Shown piece by piece: positions 20,205-32,903 of a stretch of 64,000 nucleotides of DNA. A model generated the notes under the pieces. That model saw only the letters and a list, made by a program, of their open reading frames with translations, searched no databases and was not told the origin of the DNA. The DNA is taken from the NCBI GenBank assembly GCA_963682055.1, contig OY821742.1:16461752-16525751 (forward strand), given 5' to 3'. Origin of the DNA: Primula veris (Eukaryota > Streptophyta > Magnoliopsida > Ericales > Primulaceae). Position 1 is the stretch's first letter, and every line of letters begins with the position of its first letter. A program made the translations under genes and the position numbers.

Positions 20205-23200
20205 TTAATTCAAACTATTGAGAGATTTACTTGCTTTTGAAGCGAGGAACACCGCTTTAGCCGTACTATCAGCCATTACCCACTCTAGTTTTGCACGCCT
20301 TTCGCGTTGCCTCGCATTTTTTGCACGTTTCGGTGCAAACTTCATATCTCTCTCTACAAATGCAAGCCTAAATTTTTCCGCCATCGACAGCTCTGTGTCC
20401 CCCGAGCCAGTATCAGATGCTGACGTGGGGTTGGACTTTGTAGCCATCCATGCTTTAGGATCGATACCATCAACAAATTTTTTGTCTAACGCTATATCTG
20501 ATACCGCTTCCGTAGGAATTTTAGTACCCATGTAACGAAATGATGACGGCTTTGGATTTAAAATAATGCGGGGACATTCAACTGAGCAGATCTCTAATGA
20601 ATCTTGGTTAATATTTGGCTGCAATAACATAAAACGAGAATATAAACTTCACAAGTCATAACTAGATATATGAAGTTTGATTGGTTACTACTTTTAAACT
20701 CAGGTTTTCTGCTGTTAAACTGCTCTTGGATTTGTCTTTCTAGCTTTTAAGCTGAACTACTATGCAGTTCTGACACAAGAAGCTAAACTAGATTAACCCA
20801 ACGATATTCTATAGCTTGTTTGGTTGCAGCTTCTAAAGCACATTATTCAGTTTTCTTGTTTAAAAGTAAAGTTCATAGATTGACCAGCTTATATACTGAG
20901 CTTTCTAGTAACCTGGGGTAAATAAGCTAGAAGCTTTAAACTGGATGGACCAGTTTCTCTTAACTTGAGAAAATTCAAAGCCAATTTGCTTAAAAGCTAA
21001 AACTAAAGAACCCTCAAGTCTGAAAAAAGTTAGTTGTCAAGGAAACGAGCATATAAGCACTTTTCAAAATTAAAGACGAAAAAACATACCCATACCAACC
21101 AGCGCAATGATGGTACACCACCATCAATTTCTTGAGCATCAAAGTCCTCCCAAGATTCTTTCTCGCCAATATCAAGTTTTGGTCTCAATAAATCCAAGCA
21201 TCTGCGAGCGGTGTAGTCACTCTCACAACAGCCTCTGCAAAAACAGTTACATTATATAACTATTATAAGGTATATATTTTAATGTGGATGTGAGTACGAA
21301 CGTGAATACTAACTAATCAAATAAGTATACATATTTTGCTATGCTGATGGCCTAATGGGTGAAATAATGGGTTTCATAAGTTTTACTACACTCAAATTAT
21401 TATCAGATCACGGCCTCGATCCCAGGAACCGGTAATTAAACAACATTTGAAATTTTCACTTAGTCTAGCGGAAACTTTTATATGGCAATTCAATATAAAA
21501 CCGTCGAATTTGTGCGACCGACTCACATGATCCGATTCGTATTAATTTCAGATAATATTTCAAGTTTTTAACCAACAATTTAAATATCCCTGAATTCTGG
21601 TAGGTACTTCAGGTAAAATTGATGGCAATGTGCTAACTTCATAGAAAATCGTTGGTTAATGCAATACGTCAAAAAAATCCATAGACTAGCGTGCAAACTG
21701 GAATTCTATTGTAGTTGATTGTCTAAACCATAGAAATGAACATACATTTGTCGTAATATTGAAAGACCTTGGTCACATACCAAAAAACATCTTAATGTTT
21801 CAAATTTCATGACTCTCCATTTATATGGGTAAAGTGTAAGAAAGAAGTTGTACCCGCATCTTAACACCTCCAGTGAAGGGCACTTTTGCATAAGCTCTGA
21901 AACACCAAGTACTGAAATTTTACCGCATCGGCTGCATAATATAGTGTTGGCGTAAATTTTTAATAAATTGAAACCAACTCCAAAACATGGACAAACACAA
22001 TATAACTTGCAGAAGAAACCTAAACTGTAAGCCGATTATTATAAAAAGATACCATGATGAGCTTGACCAAAAGCCTGTTATCGATGAAAATGTAAACTTT
22101 CGAAGCAATAGAGATGTATACCAACAATAGCATATGTAAAAAAATTAATGTCAATAAGTAAAGATTGCAAGATATGTATTCATGCGGTCACGCTGGAGAA
22201 GTAACTAAATGTAATCATGTAAGAAATATCAAAGCTTCTGTTTCCTTATTGACTTCCAAATTACATATTTTACTAATAACAGTGCATGTCGACAAGTCAT
22301 TCAAATTGTAATTGTAAGATAATTAAACACAGCAGTGGAAAAGGCTTAATTTCTTTGTCATTACGGAGGGACACAAAAGTGCTATTATTGAAAAAAATGA
22401 GGTAGTTTCTCCCATAATTTAAAGGGATAACTCATAAGAATGCTACTAAAGAAGGCTTAATTATGATTATCTAAGCGCATTCAATTATCAACAACCCTCA
22501 ACATAAAACAACTTTATAATATTGCTAAAGTGATCCAACATTTCTATTGGCAGAATGGTCTAAGAACTATGTGGCAGAAACAATTTATTCTAGAGAACAA
22601 GAAACAACCAGAAACTTTAACAATTTCTATACCTAATGTCAACAGCTCGGAGAAATTTACACGTCTCTGCAACTCTTAATACACCCACATCAGAAACATC
22701 TGAACAAGATAAATCAAGGATATCCCACGAGCTGTCAGCCAATGCGACAATAATGTTATCATTGAGCAGCTTTTTTCTTCTTGCAAGTGCTGCAATTGTC
22801 TTCTGAAAAAACATGTGAACATATGTATATTAGGACAATATAACATTAGGTCTCTCAAAAAGTCTCCCACATATAAATAGCAAATTCATAATGTCCTAAT
22901 AGACTATGACAATTATGCGCGAAGTCCCTAATGACCTTTTACTCTATTTTCCTGGTTACGGTGCAAGCAAAACTAACAAAACTATACCCAGAGAATCTCA
23001 TAGTAAGTTTATTTACTACTGAATGAGTTAATTCCAGTACAAAAGGTAAATTAATGACAGCAAATGAATTGGCGTTGAGTTATCTGAGACTGAGAAAAAA
23101 ACAGAGTTCATTCAGTCTTAGAGCTTAAACTTTTTCAGGGTGGAAGACAAAAAGGCCAGCTTTTAAGTTGGCCGACCAAATGTATTTCAACTTATATAAG

Positions 23201-25059
23201 CAGAAAAGGTAAAAAAATTTGGGTTTAGAACAGGACCAAATAAGCCCTAAGTAGTTAAAAAATGATAGTCCGAAACAAACCTCAAAGGATAAACCCAAGA
23301 TTACAGTGAGATCCACAATTGAACCCTATGAGTATATACAAAAGAAACGGGTGAGAAGATTAACCTTAATATCAGAAGGGAAATTAGAAACAGTGTCTCC
23401 CAAGTCTTGAATAATATCCTCTAGATACTCGGCTATGACAGCAAGGCATAAATTGAGTAGACTTGGCGGTTTAGGCTTCTTGAATGGCAAAACTGTGACA
23501 AAAAGAAAAGCTCATTAAGCTGATATATTTGAGGCTGAGTAGAAAAACTTAGTTGATCTATATTATCAAGTTTTTCTTTTTCCGGTTTGCTTTTCCGGAT
23601 TAAAAAGCTAAACTTTTTTCTTTGACTTAGTACTTCCCTGTATTGTGCATTTAAGAATCCATCTTAATGGGGTTAATTGGGCTTCTGTACCTGTATTGTT
23701 GCGTTTTTCTTGTTTACCACCTTCTATTATCAATTTTCCTTCTAGTACCTTGTATTCAACTTTTTTTTTTTGAACTGCACCATCCAATTGGAAAATTAGC
23801 ATAGTTGGATGGAAAACCAGCATAACACGAATGTTTTCCATCCATAATTGGACGGAGAAGTTAAAAAAAAAATAAAAATGAATCCAAGTGCTAATTGGAA
23901 AAACTAACAATGTAAGTACTAACCGACAAACACGCAACAATATACAAAATTGCTAAAAAAACTCCATCTTTATGGCAACTCCTTTTCACTTTCTGGCCTA
24001 AGATATTGAAAACATAATTACATCAGTTTTTTCCAGTACACAAAAACTAGCTCGTTCGCTTAAATTCTCCACTTAGAACAGAACTCAATATGATGCCAAA
24101 ACAGCTTAGCTTTTTCAAATAGAAAATCTAGTATATTACAGTTTATAGGTTTCAACAAAAATTAAGGGCCTTAAAAAATGCAGCCAAATAAGTCATAAAG
24201 CTTCTTTCCATCTGCTTTTTGCTGGACTAACTAAGGTAAAAACCTATTAACCTATATTATATACACCAGCCAATTTCTGAGTCCAAAAAAAGCATTAACC
24301 CAAAGTCGATAACAGCTCATAATTCAAGATAGTTAGTTAACCAAACAAACTGTAGCTCACAAGTAATATTGCAAATAAACATTCACTTAAATATACAAAA
24401 TAAAACAAAACCAAACATTTCAACTATCTAATACTTTGTATGACAAACTCAACACTTCATGAGGGGGGGAAAAAGACTAAAATACAATATTTTACACAAT
24501 AACTAAATTTAATAGTTTGTATGATTAGAATATACAGAGACTAATAAGTAAGGTTGCAAATAAAATTCACTTAAAAATACAAAATTAAAACAAAATCCAA
24601 CATTTCAACACAAAATCCAATACCTTGTATGACAAAATCAACATTTCATGAGGTGGGCAAAAGACTAAAATATGATCTTTTACACAAAAACTAAATTAAA
24701 TAGTTTGTATGATTAGAATATGCAGAGACTAATAAGTAACATTGAAAATTAACATTCACTAAATATACACAATAAAACACAACTCAACATTTAAACACAA
24801 AATCCAATACCTTGTATGACAAAATCAACATTTCATGAGGTGGGGCAAAAGACGAAAACATAATAGTTTACACAAGAACTAAATTTAATAGTTTGTTATA
24901 AATAGAATATGCAGAGACTAAATTAAATAAAGATAAATTACCAGAGAAATTTGGGTAGCGATTAGAGATAGTATTAGTGTTGGGTTTATTTGAAGATTTA
25001 TTTAAATTTAGATTTTGAAAAGATCTTGTCACTCCCGCAGGTTGTTTTCCTTTTTCCAT
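20205..25059 (-). CDS. RNI-like leucine-rich-repeat protein, six exons
   Basis: Exons by GT-AG and frame: 24942-25059, 23365-23492, 22633-22802, 21854-21931, 21090-21234 and 20205-20618, giving 1053 bp (350 residues plus stop) without interruption. The start MEKGKQPAG is followed by a Ser/Asn-rich segment. The middle holds leucine-rich repeats of the ribonuclease-inhibitor-like type: SSWDILDLSCSDVSDVGV, FLRAVDISRC, GVSELMQKCPSLEVLRCG and a CCESDYTARRCLDLL stretch. The C-terminal exon is basic, with a KRAKNARQRERRAKLEW helix. It resembles plant RNI-like/F-box-LRR relatives that lack an obvious F-box; partner and substrate are unknown. Intron 1 contains a tandem repeat (24378-24937), and intron 5 contains AAGCT-rich MITE-like DNA (about 20700-21060). 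A large MULE begins 80 bp upstream of the ATG. Confidence 0.85.
24378..24937. repeat. Threefold tandem repeat in intron 1 of the RNI-like gene
   Basis: About three diverged copies of a roughly 185-bp unit, recognised by CTTTGTATGACAAA / CCTTGTATGACAAAATC, TTTCATGAGG and TATGCAGAGACTAA. The last copy runs up to the 5' splice site of exon 1 (24941). Confidence 0.8.
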
Positions 25060-25062
25060 AAA

Positions 25063-25065
<3 letters not shown>

Positions 25066-25084
<19 letters not shown>
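25066..25084. repeat. (GA)n microsatellite in 5' UTR region
   Basis: About nine AG units directly upstream of the RNI-like start codon (CT-rich on the coding strand), common in plant 5' UTRs. Confidence 0.8.
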
Positions 25085-25093
<9 letters not shown>

Positions 25094-25139
25094 AATTAAA
25101 TTTTTTTAGCAATTTTGCGTCAAAATGGAATTTAAAAAT

Positions 25140-25260
25140 GAGGTGCAATACACTGCAAAATTTATTTTAAAACGCATTAACAGTAGATTAAATCTACGGT
25201 TTACAGTGATTGACTGTAAACCGTAGATTTAATTTACGGTTTACAGCGTTTTTAAAAATT
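25140..25260. repeat. Left terminal repeat of the MULE
   Basis: GAGGT start, then a large near-palindrome (25190-25247) of two inverted AGATTAAATCTACGG / CCGTAGATTTAAT units with ACAGTGATTGACTGT in the centre. The same unit forms the right end. Confidence 0.8.
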
Positions 25261-25899
25261 TACACATTAAAAATTAAAATTAAAATTTTAATAATTAAAA
25301 TTAAAATACTGAATATTTTTTTCAAATTAAACATGATTTTTTTTTAATAAAAAAACTAAATGCCTTATTTTTAAAATTTTACATATTATAAATTACCAAT
25401 ATTCTAACAATCTCTCAAAATAAACACAAAATTTACACAAATTTACACAAATAAAGTTGATTTGATAAATTTTATGTTTTTGGTTCATGTTATATTTTTG
25501 TCAAGTATATAAGTTGATATTTATTGAATCATTAACTAAATCGTCAATTTTTGTGAAGTACCTTTGGTTTGTTTTTAACACTTGTATAACGCAATATGAA
25601 ACATTAACTAAGTCGTCAATTTGGTGTCAATCGTCAATTTTCTTGAATGAAACAATCATAAATTATATAAATTTCATAAAAGAAATTAAGTCAATATGCA
25701 AACATGAATAGCAACTTATAAATTTCATAAAACAAATTTATTAAACAAAATTTACAACAAAATTAAACAAAAATTACAACAAAATTTCATAGAACTAAAT
25801 TTCATAAAAGAAATTTATTAAACATTTGTTTACATCATATAAATTTACAACAACTTGAAAAAAATAGTAATTTACATAAAATTAAAAATAAAAAACTGA

Positions 25900-28598
25900 T
25901 TATGGACTTAGGTCTATAGCTTCTTCTTCATTTGCTTTTTTCTTTCCCGATTTGTTTTTCAGCGCCATATATAACTTGAAATTTGGTCGAAAAAGTTCCT
26001 TCCATGGCGCAGCTGTCTCAGTGCGTGTTTGTTCCCACCATGCTATAATTCCTGGCATTGGGAAGATCACTTCTTCTTTAGGAATAACCTGAGCATAGTG
26101 ACAACTGTTGACGAACACCATTACAGTCGGGATGTAATTTGTCGTTCCCCGAGGCGGACCAGTATAAAGAGGTAAAAAAGTACTGTTCCACACGTTTACC
26201 CCTCCATCATTATTTTGCCATGAGGACAACAATACAATTGGAATATTGTAATGAGAAGCAATTAAAAACCCATAAGACGGAAATCTCATCCATTTGTCAG
26301 TAGGTGCGGAATTTGTAGCATGATAAAAATTTAAACTTGATAAAATATAATCATACCGGTAAGCTTCAAAGCCAAGATTCTCAAACAGCTCATAATAAAC
26401 ACCTTTCATTTGCTGCAGCTCTTGAAACAACTCACATCTTACCGTATACCAATCATCTTCCCCATGCTGTTTACCCGTCGCATTTGCAAGTAACCGTAAC
26501 CCACAGTTACCATCCCCACGCACATCATAAACCGTTTCGATGTAACTATGTAACATGACCCATATTTGGTCACTGTACAGGAAGGTTGGCCTATTGGGGG
26601 TGGGTTTAGGGTTCTGGTTTCGCGGCCTCCTAGTTGGGTTTACCCTTACCTCCGGTGTTTCATCCGCCTTGCCTTTGCCCTTGTCCCTACTAGCACCAGC
26701 ACTCTGTTCCTCCACATACTCCCATCCTGACTTATCCCTCTTACTAGATTTGTCGCCTTTTCTAGGTCTCCCCCTATTTACTCTCACTTCGGGATCACTG
26801 ATGGATGTTCTGGCTGGTACGGTTATCTCTCGGAGTTGTGTTTTCATACGCCGTTTTTCAACATTAGTTTTGCCAGCATAAACACTTTTAAACTCTTCTA
26901 GATCACCCTCTACCCCATAATCATCGGTGTTCCCATTATCATCAATTACGTCTAATTTTTTCCAGAATGGATGAATATATTCTAGAGGAAGAGGCTTCCC
27001 GAATAAAATATGTTCACTCATAATATGATGACAAGGTAAACCGTGAGACAATTTGAAACCGCAAGAACAATTCTCATCAGCCTGGCCACTACATTTTTTG
27101 TGTTCTTGGAATAATAAATCAAAGGCATAGTGTGTGATATACGACCTAAGATTTATAAACAGAGGTGTTCGTTCAGAATGTGGAAAATAAGACTTGCATT
27201 TATCCAACTTCATTTTAATATCCTCAAACTGTTTTTCTAGAATTCTATTGACCTCTACCCAAACGGTTTCAAGCGTGCCAGTATTTGTGGAAAGGGATCT
27301 TTTCAGCTTAGCATGTTGTTGTTCGGCTCGATTGCTAGTTCTGTTACCTAGATGTGTTGTGTGGTTGGTATAGCATGCAACAAACTTTTCAGCATAATCA
27401 TTTAAAAGCTTGTCTACATACTTAATCACAGCAGGGTACGATTTGTAAGAGAAATTGAAATTAGTTCGGTTATGATTGTACTCCTCTATCGACTCAGAAT
27501 CAACCAATAAACCCCAATCATCTAGAAACGTTTGCCACTCCTCATCAGGGATCTTTTTACGGCAGTTTTTCAAAACATTTTTTGCAATATGAAAAGTGCA
27601 CAAAATATGATGCGAATCGGGAAAAACAACGGATAAAGCATTTGATAAGGCCATTTCCCTGTCGGTTACAAACACTCTAGGTAGTATACACCCCTCCAAT
27701 GTAACTTTAATTTTTCCAATGCCCATATATAACTTTCCTTTGTCTCGTCACTCATGAAAACAAAACCTAAACAATATGTTTGGTTCGTTGATGTCATTCC
27801 TACGACTTCTATAAATGACATATTAAAACGGTTTGTCCTATATGTACAATCCATTAACAAGACATCAGGAAAAGCTTTGAACATCCTTGTAGAATCGGGG
27901 TGTGTAAAAAACAAGTTCTCAAGGCAATGGGTTGATGGGTTCATATTATAGTAGAATGTGTAACGATGGCTATCCAACAAATTAAACAGTTCCTGTATCG
28001 GGTTTCTACCATCTCGTTCTTTAAATTTCAGTCCGGCCAAAAAATTATGTATCGTTTTAGTGTTTGATACATTGTCAGGATTTCGATTTTTTATGGCCTC
28101 TAATATTGCACCAACTTTAAAACTACTTTGCCTTAAAGTTTTAACAATTTCTTTTTCATCTTGGGTTAAATGAGCACGTCGTGCTTGCCCTTGGAGGTAA
28201 GTTGGAGGTGGGTGGTTATGTTGTCCATTTTCTACGTGACACATCCATTCACCATTAACTACGTTACCTTTAATGAAAAATGGACAATCTTTTTTCTTTG
28301 TACCTGAATTTACGGAAGATGGTTTCTTTTTTTCGTAAACCCCCGATTTATCACACACAATATCAACATACGGTGTTCTGCTCCCATCACCCCCTCCAGA
28401 CCTACGAATCGTAAGGATGAAACCCCAATTCCCAGCCACATCAGCAAGATCAGCAAGCATTTCATCCCTTGTATCCCAAGTCAATTCATCAACTTCAAAG
28501 TACTCTGAATAATCAGTTAGCTCTTCGTTTGAGCCACTGGATGAATTCGCATTGTTGTTATTCCATTGGTTGTTGTCATAACCATAGTTGTAATTCAT
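25900..28598 (-). pseudogene. MULE transposase with C-terminal OTU protease domain, one frameshift
   Basis: Two overlapping frames (28598 to 27666, 310 residues; 27726 to 25900, 608 residues) form one protein if a single base is restored in the five-A run near 27708. Order: acidic N-terminus; a FAR1/WRKY-GCM1-type zinc region (DIVCDKSG, KKDCPF, ENGQHNH); the MULE DDE core with Asp in LMDCTY, Asp in VFVTDRE and a candidate Glu in SNRAEQQ; a SWIM finger (CSCGFKLSHGLPCHH); a basic AT-hook-like segment (VNRGRPRKG); then an OTU domain with catalytic Cys in GDGNCGLR and His in NSCHYAQV. Transposases of this type cut and rejoin the element at its terminal repeats. What OTU (deubiquitinase-like) activity contributes is unknown. 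The frameshift makes this copy a probable pseudogene. Confidence 0.85.
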
Positions 28599-28730
28599 TT
28601 TCGAAAAGTGTTTGTTTATATATTTTATTGGGGAGAAATGAGGATTTTTTTAGAGATTTCCGAAATGTGTGTTGTGTTTGATTTTATGGTTTGTTAGAAT
28701 TGGCAAAATGGAGTCATATTTATAGTGTTA

Positions 28731-29125
28731 ATTTACACTACAAACCGTAGATTACTTTTACGGTTTGTAGTGAATTTTTGGTGTAGTAATTTCCAAACTT
28801 TAATAATGGATTGAGTAGTCATTTTCGGATAGGGTTGTCAAATCATAATAATTCAAAAGTGATAAGGTGTTGTCGGATTTTTTTTGATAGATATGGTATC
28901 CAATGTCATTTACACTACAAACCGTAGATTACTTTTACGGTTTGTAGTGTTTTTTTTGGTGTAGTCATTTCCAAACTTTAATAATGCATTGAGTAGTCAT
29001 TTTCGGATAGGGTTGTCAAATCATAATAATTCAAAAGTGATAGATATGGTATCCAATGTTATTTACACTACAAACCGTAGATTATTTTTACGGTTTGTAG
29101 TTTTTTTTTTTTTTTTTTTTTACGT
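28731..29125. repeat. Tandem repeat with ACCGTAGATT palindromes upstream of the transposase
   Basis: Three copies begin TTTACACTACAAACCGTAG and fold on ACGGTTTGTAGTG; units of about 175 and 150 bp share a TTCCAAACTTTAATAATG segment. The last copy ends in a run of about 22 T. Confidence 0.9.
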
Positions 29126-29186
29126 TATTAACGGTGATTCAGTGCAAAAAGTACATTCATAAAATGACGCTGCTTAAATCAGGGGT

Positions 29187-29299
29187 ACAAACCGTACATT
29201 TATTTTACGGTTTGCACAGAATACATGCAAACCGTACATTTAATGTACGGTTTGTATGAAATCTGTACAAACCGTACATTAAATGTACGGTTTGTATGT
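29187..29299. repeat. Palindrome cluster ACAAACCGTACAT
   Basis: Three successive hairpins of the form ACAAACCGTACATTT...TACGGTTTGT, variants (GTACAT instead of GTAGAT) of the terminal palindromes of the host MULE. Confidence 0.9.
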
Positions 29300-29311
29300 A
29301 TTTTTCAAAAT

Positions 29312-29545
29312 ATTTAGGGTTTATGGTTTAGGGTTTAGGGTTTAGGGTTTGTAATTTAGGGTTTAGGGTTTATGGTTTGTAATTTAGGGTTTAAGGTTTA
29401 GGGTTTGTAATTTAGGGTTTAGGGTTTAGGGTTTGTAATTTAGGGTTTAGGGTTTAGGGGTTAGGGTTTAGGGTTTGTAATTTAGGGTTTAGGGTTTATG
29501 GTTTGTAATTTAGGGTTTAGGGTTTAGGGTTTAGGATGGGTTTAG
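29312..29545. repeat. Interstitial telomere-like TTTAGGG repeats
   Basis: Over 200 bp of TTTAGGG units interspersed with TTTGTAA and TTTATGG variants, in plus orientation. TTTAGGG is the usual plant telomere repeat. It lies inside the MULE between the transposase and PMD genes; 29546-29690 is non-coding. Confidence 0.9.
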
Positions 29546-32146
29546 GGTTTACGGTACAAATCAAATTAAACTTACGAATTTATAACGTACAAATCAAACA
29601 TACAAATCAAATTAAACTTACGAATTAAACATACAAATACAAAAAACAAAAACAGTGCATTTATTTTTTTTTGTAACGACTAAATGATTTAAAGTTGGAC
29701 ATAGGGAGCATATTTTCCGCCGATGTTAATCTATCCGATGACGGCTCAGCAGACTCTTCGATTTCGTTTAGCTCCGTACGCCGTCTCTGCCGATGCTGTG
29801 ATTCTGGATGCGGAGCACGCTCGTGGGATGTAAGTGCCAATCCTCGACTCCAACTGTCGTGCGACCCAAATGATTGTCTATGATGATCGAACGGAACATC
29901 ATCCTGAACGTAGTCCGACCTAGCAAAAGAAGCACGACGGCCATGACCGCTTGAACTCGGACCCGGACCCGGATCTGTAGTCGGGGGTTGACCTCCACTC
30001 GTTCTTCTACCCCCGCTACGCCCGCCGCTACTAGATTCGCCTCTTTCGTTGGGACGCCGACAACTTGCCGACCTAACTTCTTGGGTCGTAACCTAGGTCG
30101 TCATCACCATCGTCGTCGTCGTCGTCATCGTCATCCTCCCCATCCGACTGTTCATCAGCTGACCCATACGGATTAATTTCCATTTCATCGAAGTCCTTTC
30201 ATAGTAAGTCCACTTCCGTTTTCATTTTCGCCTGTTTGAACGATTTGAAATTGTTACCATTTTAAGTATTGAAATATACAAACAAAAAAATAACAATAAA
30301 AAATTAATGAACTTTAATTAGTTGTTACCATTTTATTGAACAACCCCGTATGCTCCCGGAAACCGTGAGATGGCCAGGCAAGTTCAGGTGGGTTTATAAA
30401 GATCCGGGTCCTCTCTCTATACCATCTCATGTAATCCGGTGACGTCCCCGTGCCAAATTCGCCGTTAACAAGACGGTTGTGGCGGTCATTCCACACGGCT
30501 ATAAACTCTCCACAAAGTAAAGGTCAGTCGTGTTTTTGCCCAATCCCATATCTTTTATCCTTGCCGTGACCCTGTCTGGGTTTCCAAATATAAGTTGGGA
30601 CCCGCTGAACAAAACCGAACTGTCTCATGAACCTGTCCGCGGGGTGGAACTCAACCTTCTCATTACAAATGAGAGGCACAGAACAATGCCACATATAACG
30701 GCCCCGCGTGCAGTATTCCGGATACTGATTGAGATTCCCGTAAGGTTGCCACACTATCTGTAATCAGCAAAATTAGAATATATAAACAAGGGTTTAAAAA
30801 TACTAGTAATAAATTCTGCGAACATAAGACCAATGCAAACATATACAACATATAATACGTAAGTTACATATAATACGAAAGTTAAAATTTACCTGTTCAG
30901 GCGACATATTGTCAAACTGGTCACGTATGTGGACCACATTATGTCCGTAGACATATGGCGTAAGGTTAGTTTGCTTCCAAATCTTCCATCTGTAATATAC
31001 AAACAAAACCCGATAAACAATAAATATAACCGGCAGCTAAGTAAATGATAGATGACAATAAAAAAAAACCACAAATCCAAGACAAAAACTAAATAATATC
31101 ATACCTGTAACCGAGGGGGAACCTAGGCCAGCCCTCAGGTGGCTCGATATCTTCCGGCAGCTCTTCACATGGTCTAACCGGCAGTAGTCTGGTAATCGCC
31201 CACATATCCAAAAACATCACCGCCCCGCTTACTCCGCTTGCCTTACAACGTACCAACCTGCATAGATTAGCCTCTAACCAGGCCAGAAGAGCTGATCCCC
31301 AACTATACTCAGCACACGTGTCAAAATCCTCTAGAAATGGCAGAGACCAGAGTGGAATATGATCACTGCTCTTATCTGAAAATACATGTGCCCCCAGTAA
31401 TAACAACATGGCAGCCCTAGACTGATATAGCAAACGCTCCTCACTAGGGTTGGGGGGTAATTCACCAAACGTGTGTAACATCCAATCAAGTCTAACTGTC
31501 AGACAGTTTGTATCCACTTGATTGTCAGCCGGTCTAACACCCAACAAACTCTCTACCATATCTAACCTGCTCGCCCTGTTATCATTCCGCTCCGACCGGG
31601 TAACAGCAAGACCATCCACCCTGAGACCAAGCATAATCTCTACATCCTGTAAAGATATCCCCAACTCTCCACCGACAAAATGGAACGTGTGCAACTCATC
31701 ACACCACCTATCAACTAAGGCTGTAAGCAAGCCTCGGTCTACGGTATAATTACCTATACTGTGAATACCGTAAAAACCAGCCCTAATCATATTTTGAACT
31801 ACCCTTTCAGGCGTCGGTATCTGCCAACTATAATTATAAACCCTAATCTTATTGGCATCTCCTCTACCCGCTTCTCTTCCAGCATCCCAAGTCTGATTAG
31901 AAATGTGACCGGTCTGTCGTAAAATACCCAACCTGCCTTTAATATGTGGACCTGGATCTGCCATTCTAACTGTGATAACCAAATATAACTCGGTTAATGA
32001 TAACCAAACAATGATAAAATAACCAATTAATAACCAATTAATGATAACCAAACAATGATAAAATAACCAATTAATGATAACCAAACAATGATAACTCAAT
32101 TATAATCAATTAATGATAACCAAACAATGATAACCAAACAATCATA

Positions 32147-32380
32147 ACCAAACACACATTTAATCATAAACCAAACAATAATAACTCAATTTTTTAATCA
32201 TAACCAAACACACATTTAATCATAAACCAAACAATAATAACTCAATTTTTTAATCATAACCAAACACACATTTAATCATAAACCAAACAATAATAACTCA
32301 ATTTTTTAATCATAACCAAACACACATTTAATCATAAACCAAACAATAATAACTCAATTTTTTAATCATAACCAAACACA
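32147..32380. repeat. 56-bp tandem repeat in PMD 5' intron
   Basis: Four copies of a 56-bp unit containing ACCAAACACACATTTAATC and TAATAACTCAATTTTT, preceded by shorter AACCAATTAATGATAACC repeats (31980-32140). The array ends at the CACTA insertion point. Confidence 0.9.
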
Positions 32381-32403
32381 TTACACTACAACAGTTAGGT
32401 TGT

Positions 32404-32600
32404 TTAGTGACGAAAAAAGTAGTCACAAAAGACAAGATTTGGTCACTTAAAGTGTCTACAATGACGACATATTCCCGTCACAGCGCCGTCACTAAATTGT
32501 GGACACTAAAAATATTTTAGTGACGACAAATAAGTTCATCACTAACCATTAATCTTTACTAACAGAAAAATCTCGTCACTAAACAGTCAATTTCGGACAC
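32404..32600. repeat. CACTA subterminal repeats, tnpA-gene end
   Basis: Repeated TAGTGACGA / TCGTCACTAAA and GGACACT motifs in both orientations (for example 32407-32415, 32519-32527, 32574-32583), as expected for transposase-binding subterminal sites. 32600-32903 is the 3' flank of the TnpA gene. Confidence 0.75.
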
Positions 32601-32903
32601 TGTCGGACTACTTTCCCCAACACAAAATAAGCTCAGTTGGTGGTCCAAACAATACTTCACATATTGGCTTAAACTGAAACAACAAACCATCACAAACATA
32701 CAAAATCACCAAATCCTGTTACAAGAATTCAACATTACCATAAATCCTGTTAATAGCAAAATCACCAAATCAGTGTTCTTACAAGAATTCATGAGTACAT
32801 CACTTATTAATAGAAAAATGAGAAACAAAGGAATTCAACATTTGATTTGGTATACCATCTATTCTTCTAAACCTGCTCACATGTTTAACAAAGGAAACAT
32901 AAA

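Noticed and set aside
20700..21060. MITE in intron 5 of the RNI-like gene
   Set aside because: AAGCT and TTAAAAGC motifs recur, but no inverted ends or target duplication could be defined.
28731..29299. Right end of a shorter 4-kb MULE
   Set aside because: The palindromes are related, but the better end match and the perfect 9-bp duplication place the right end at 42641.
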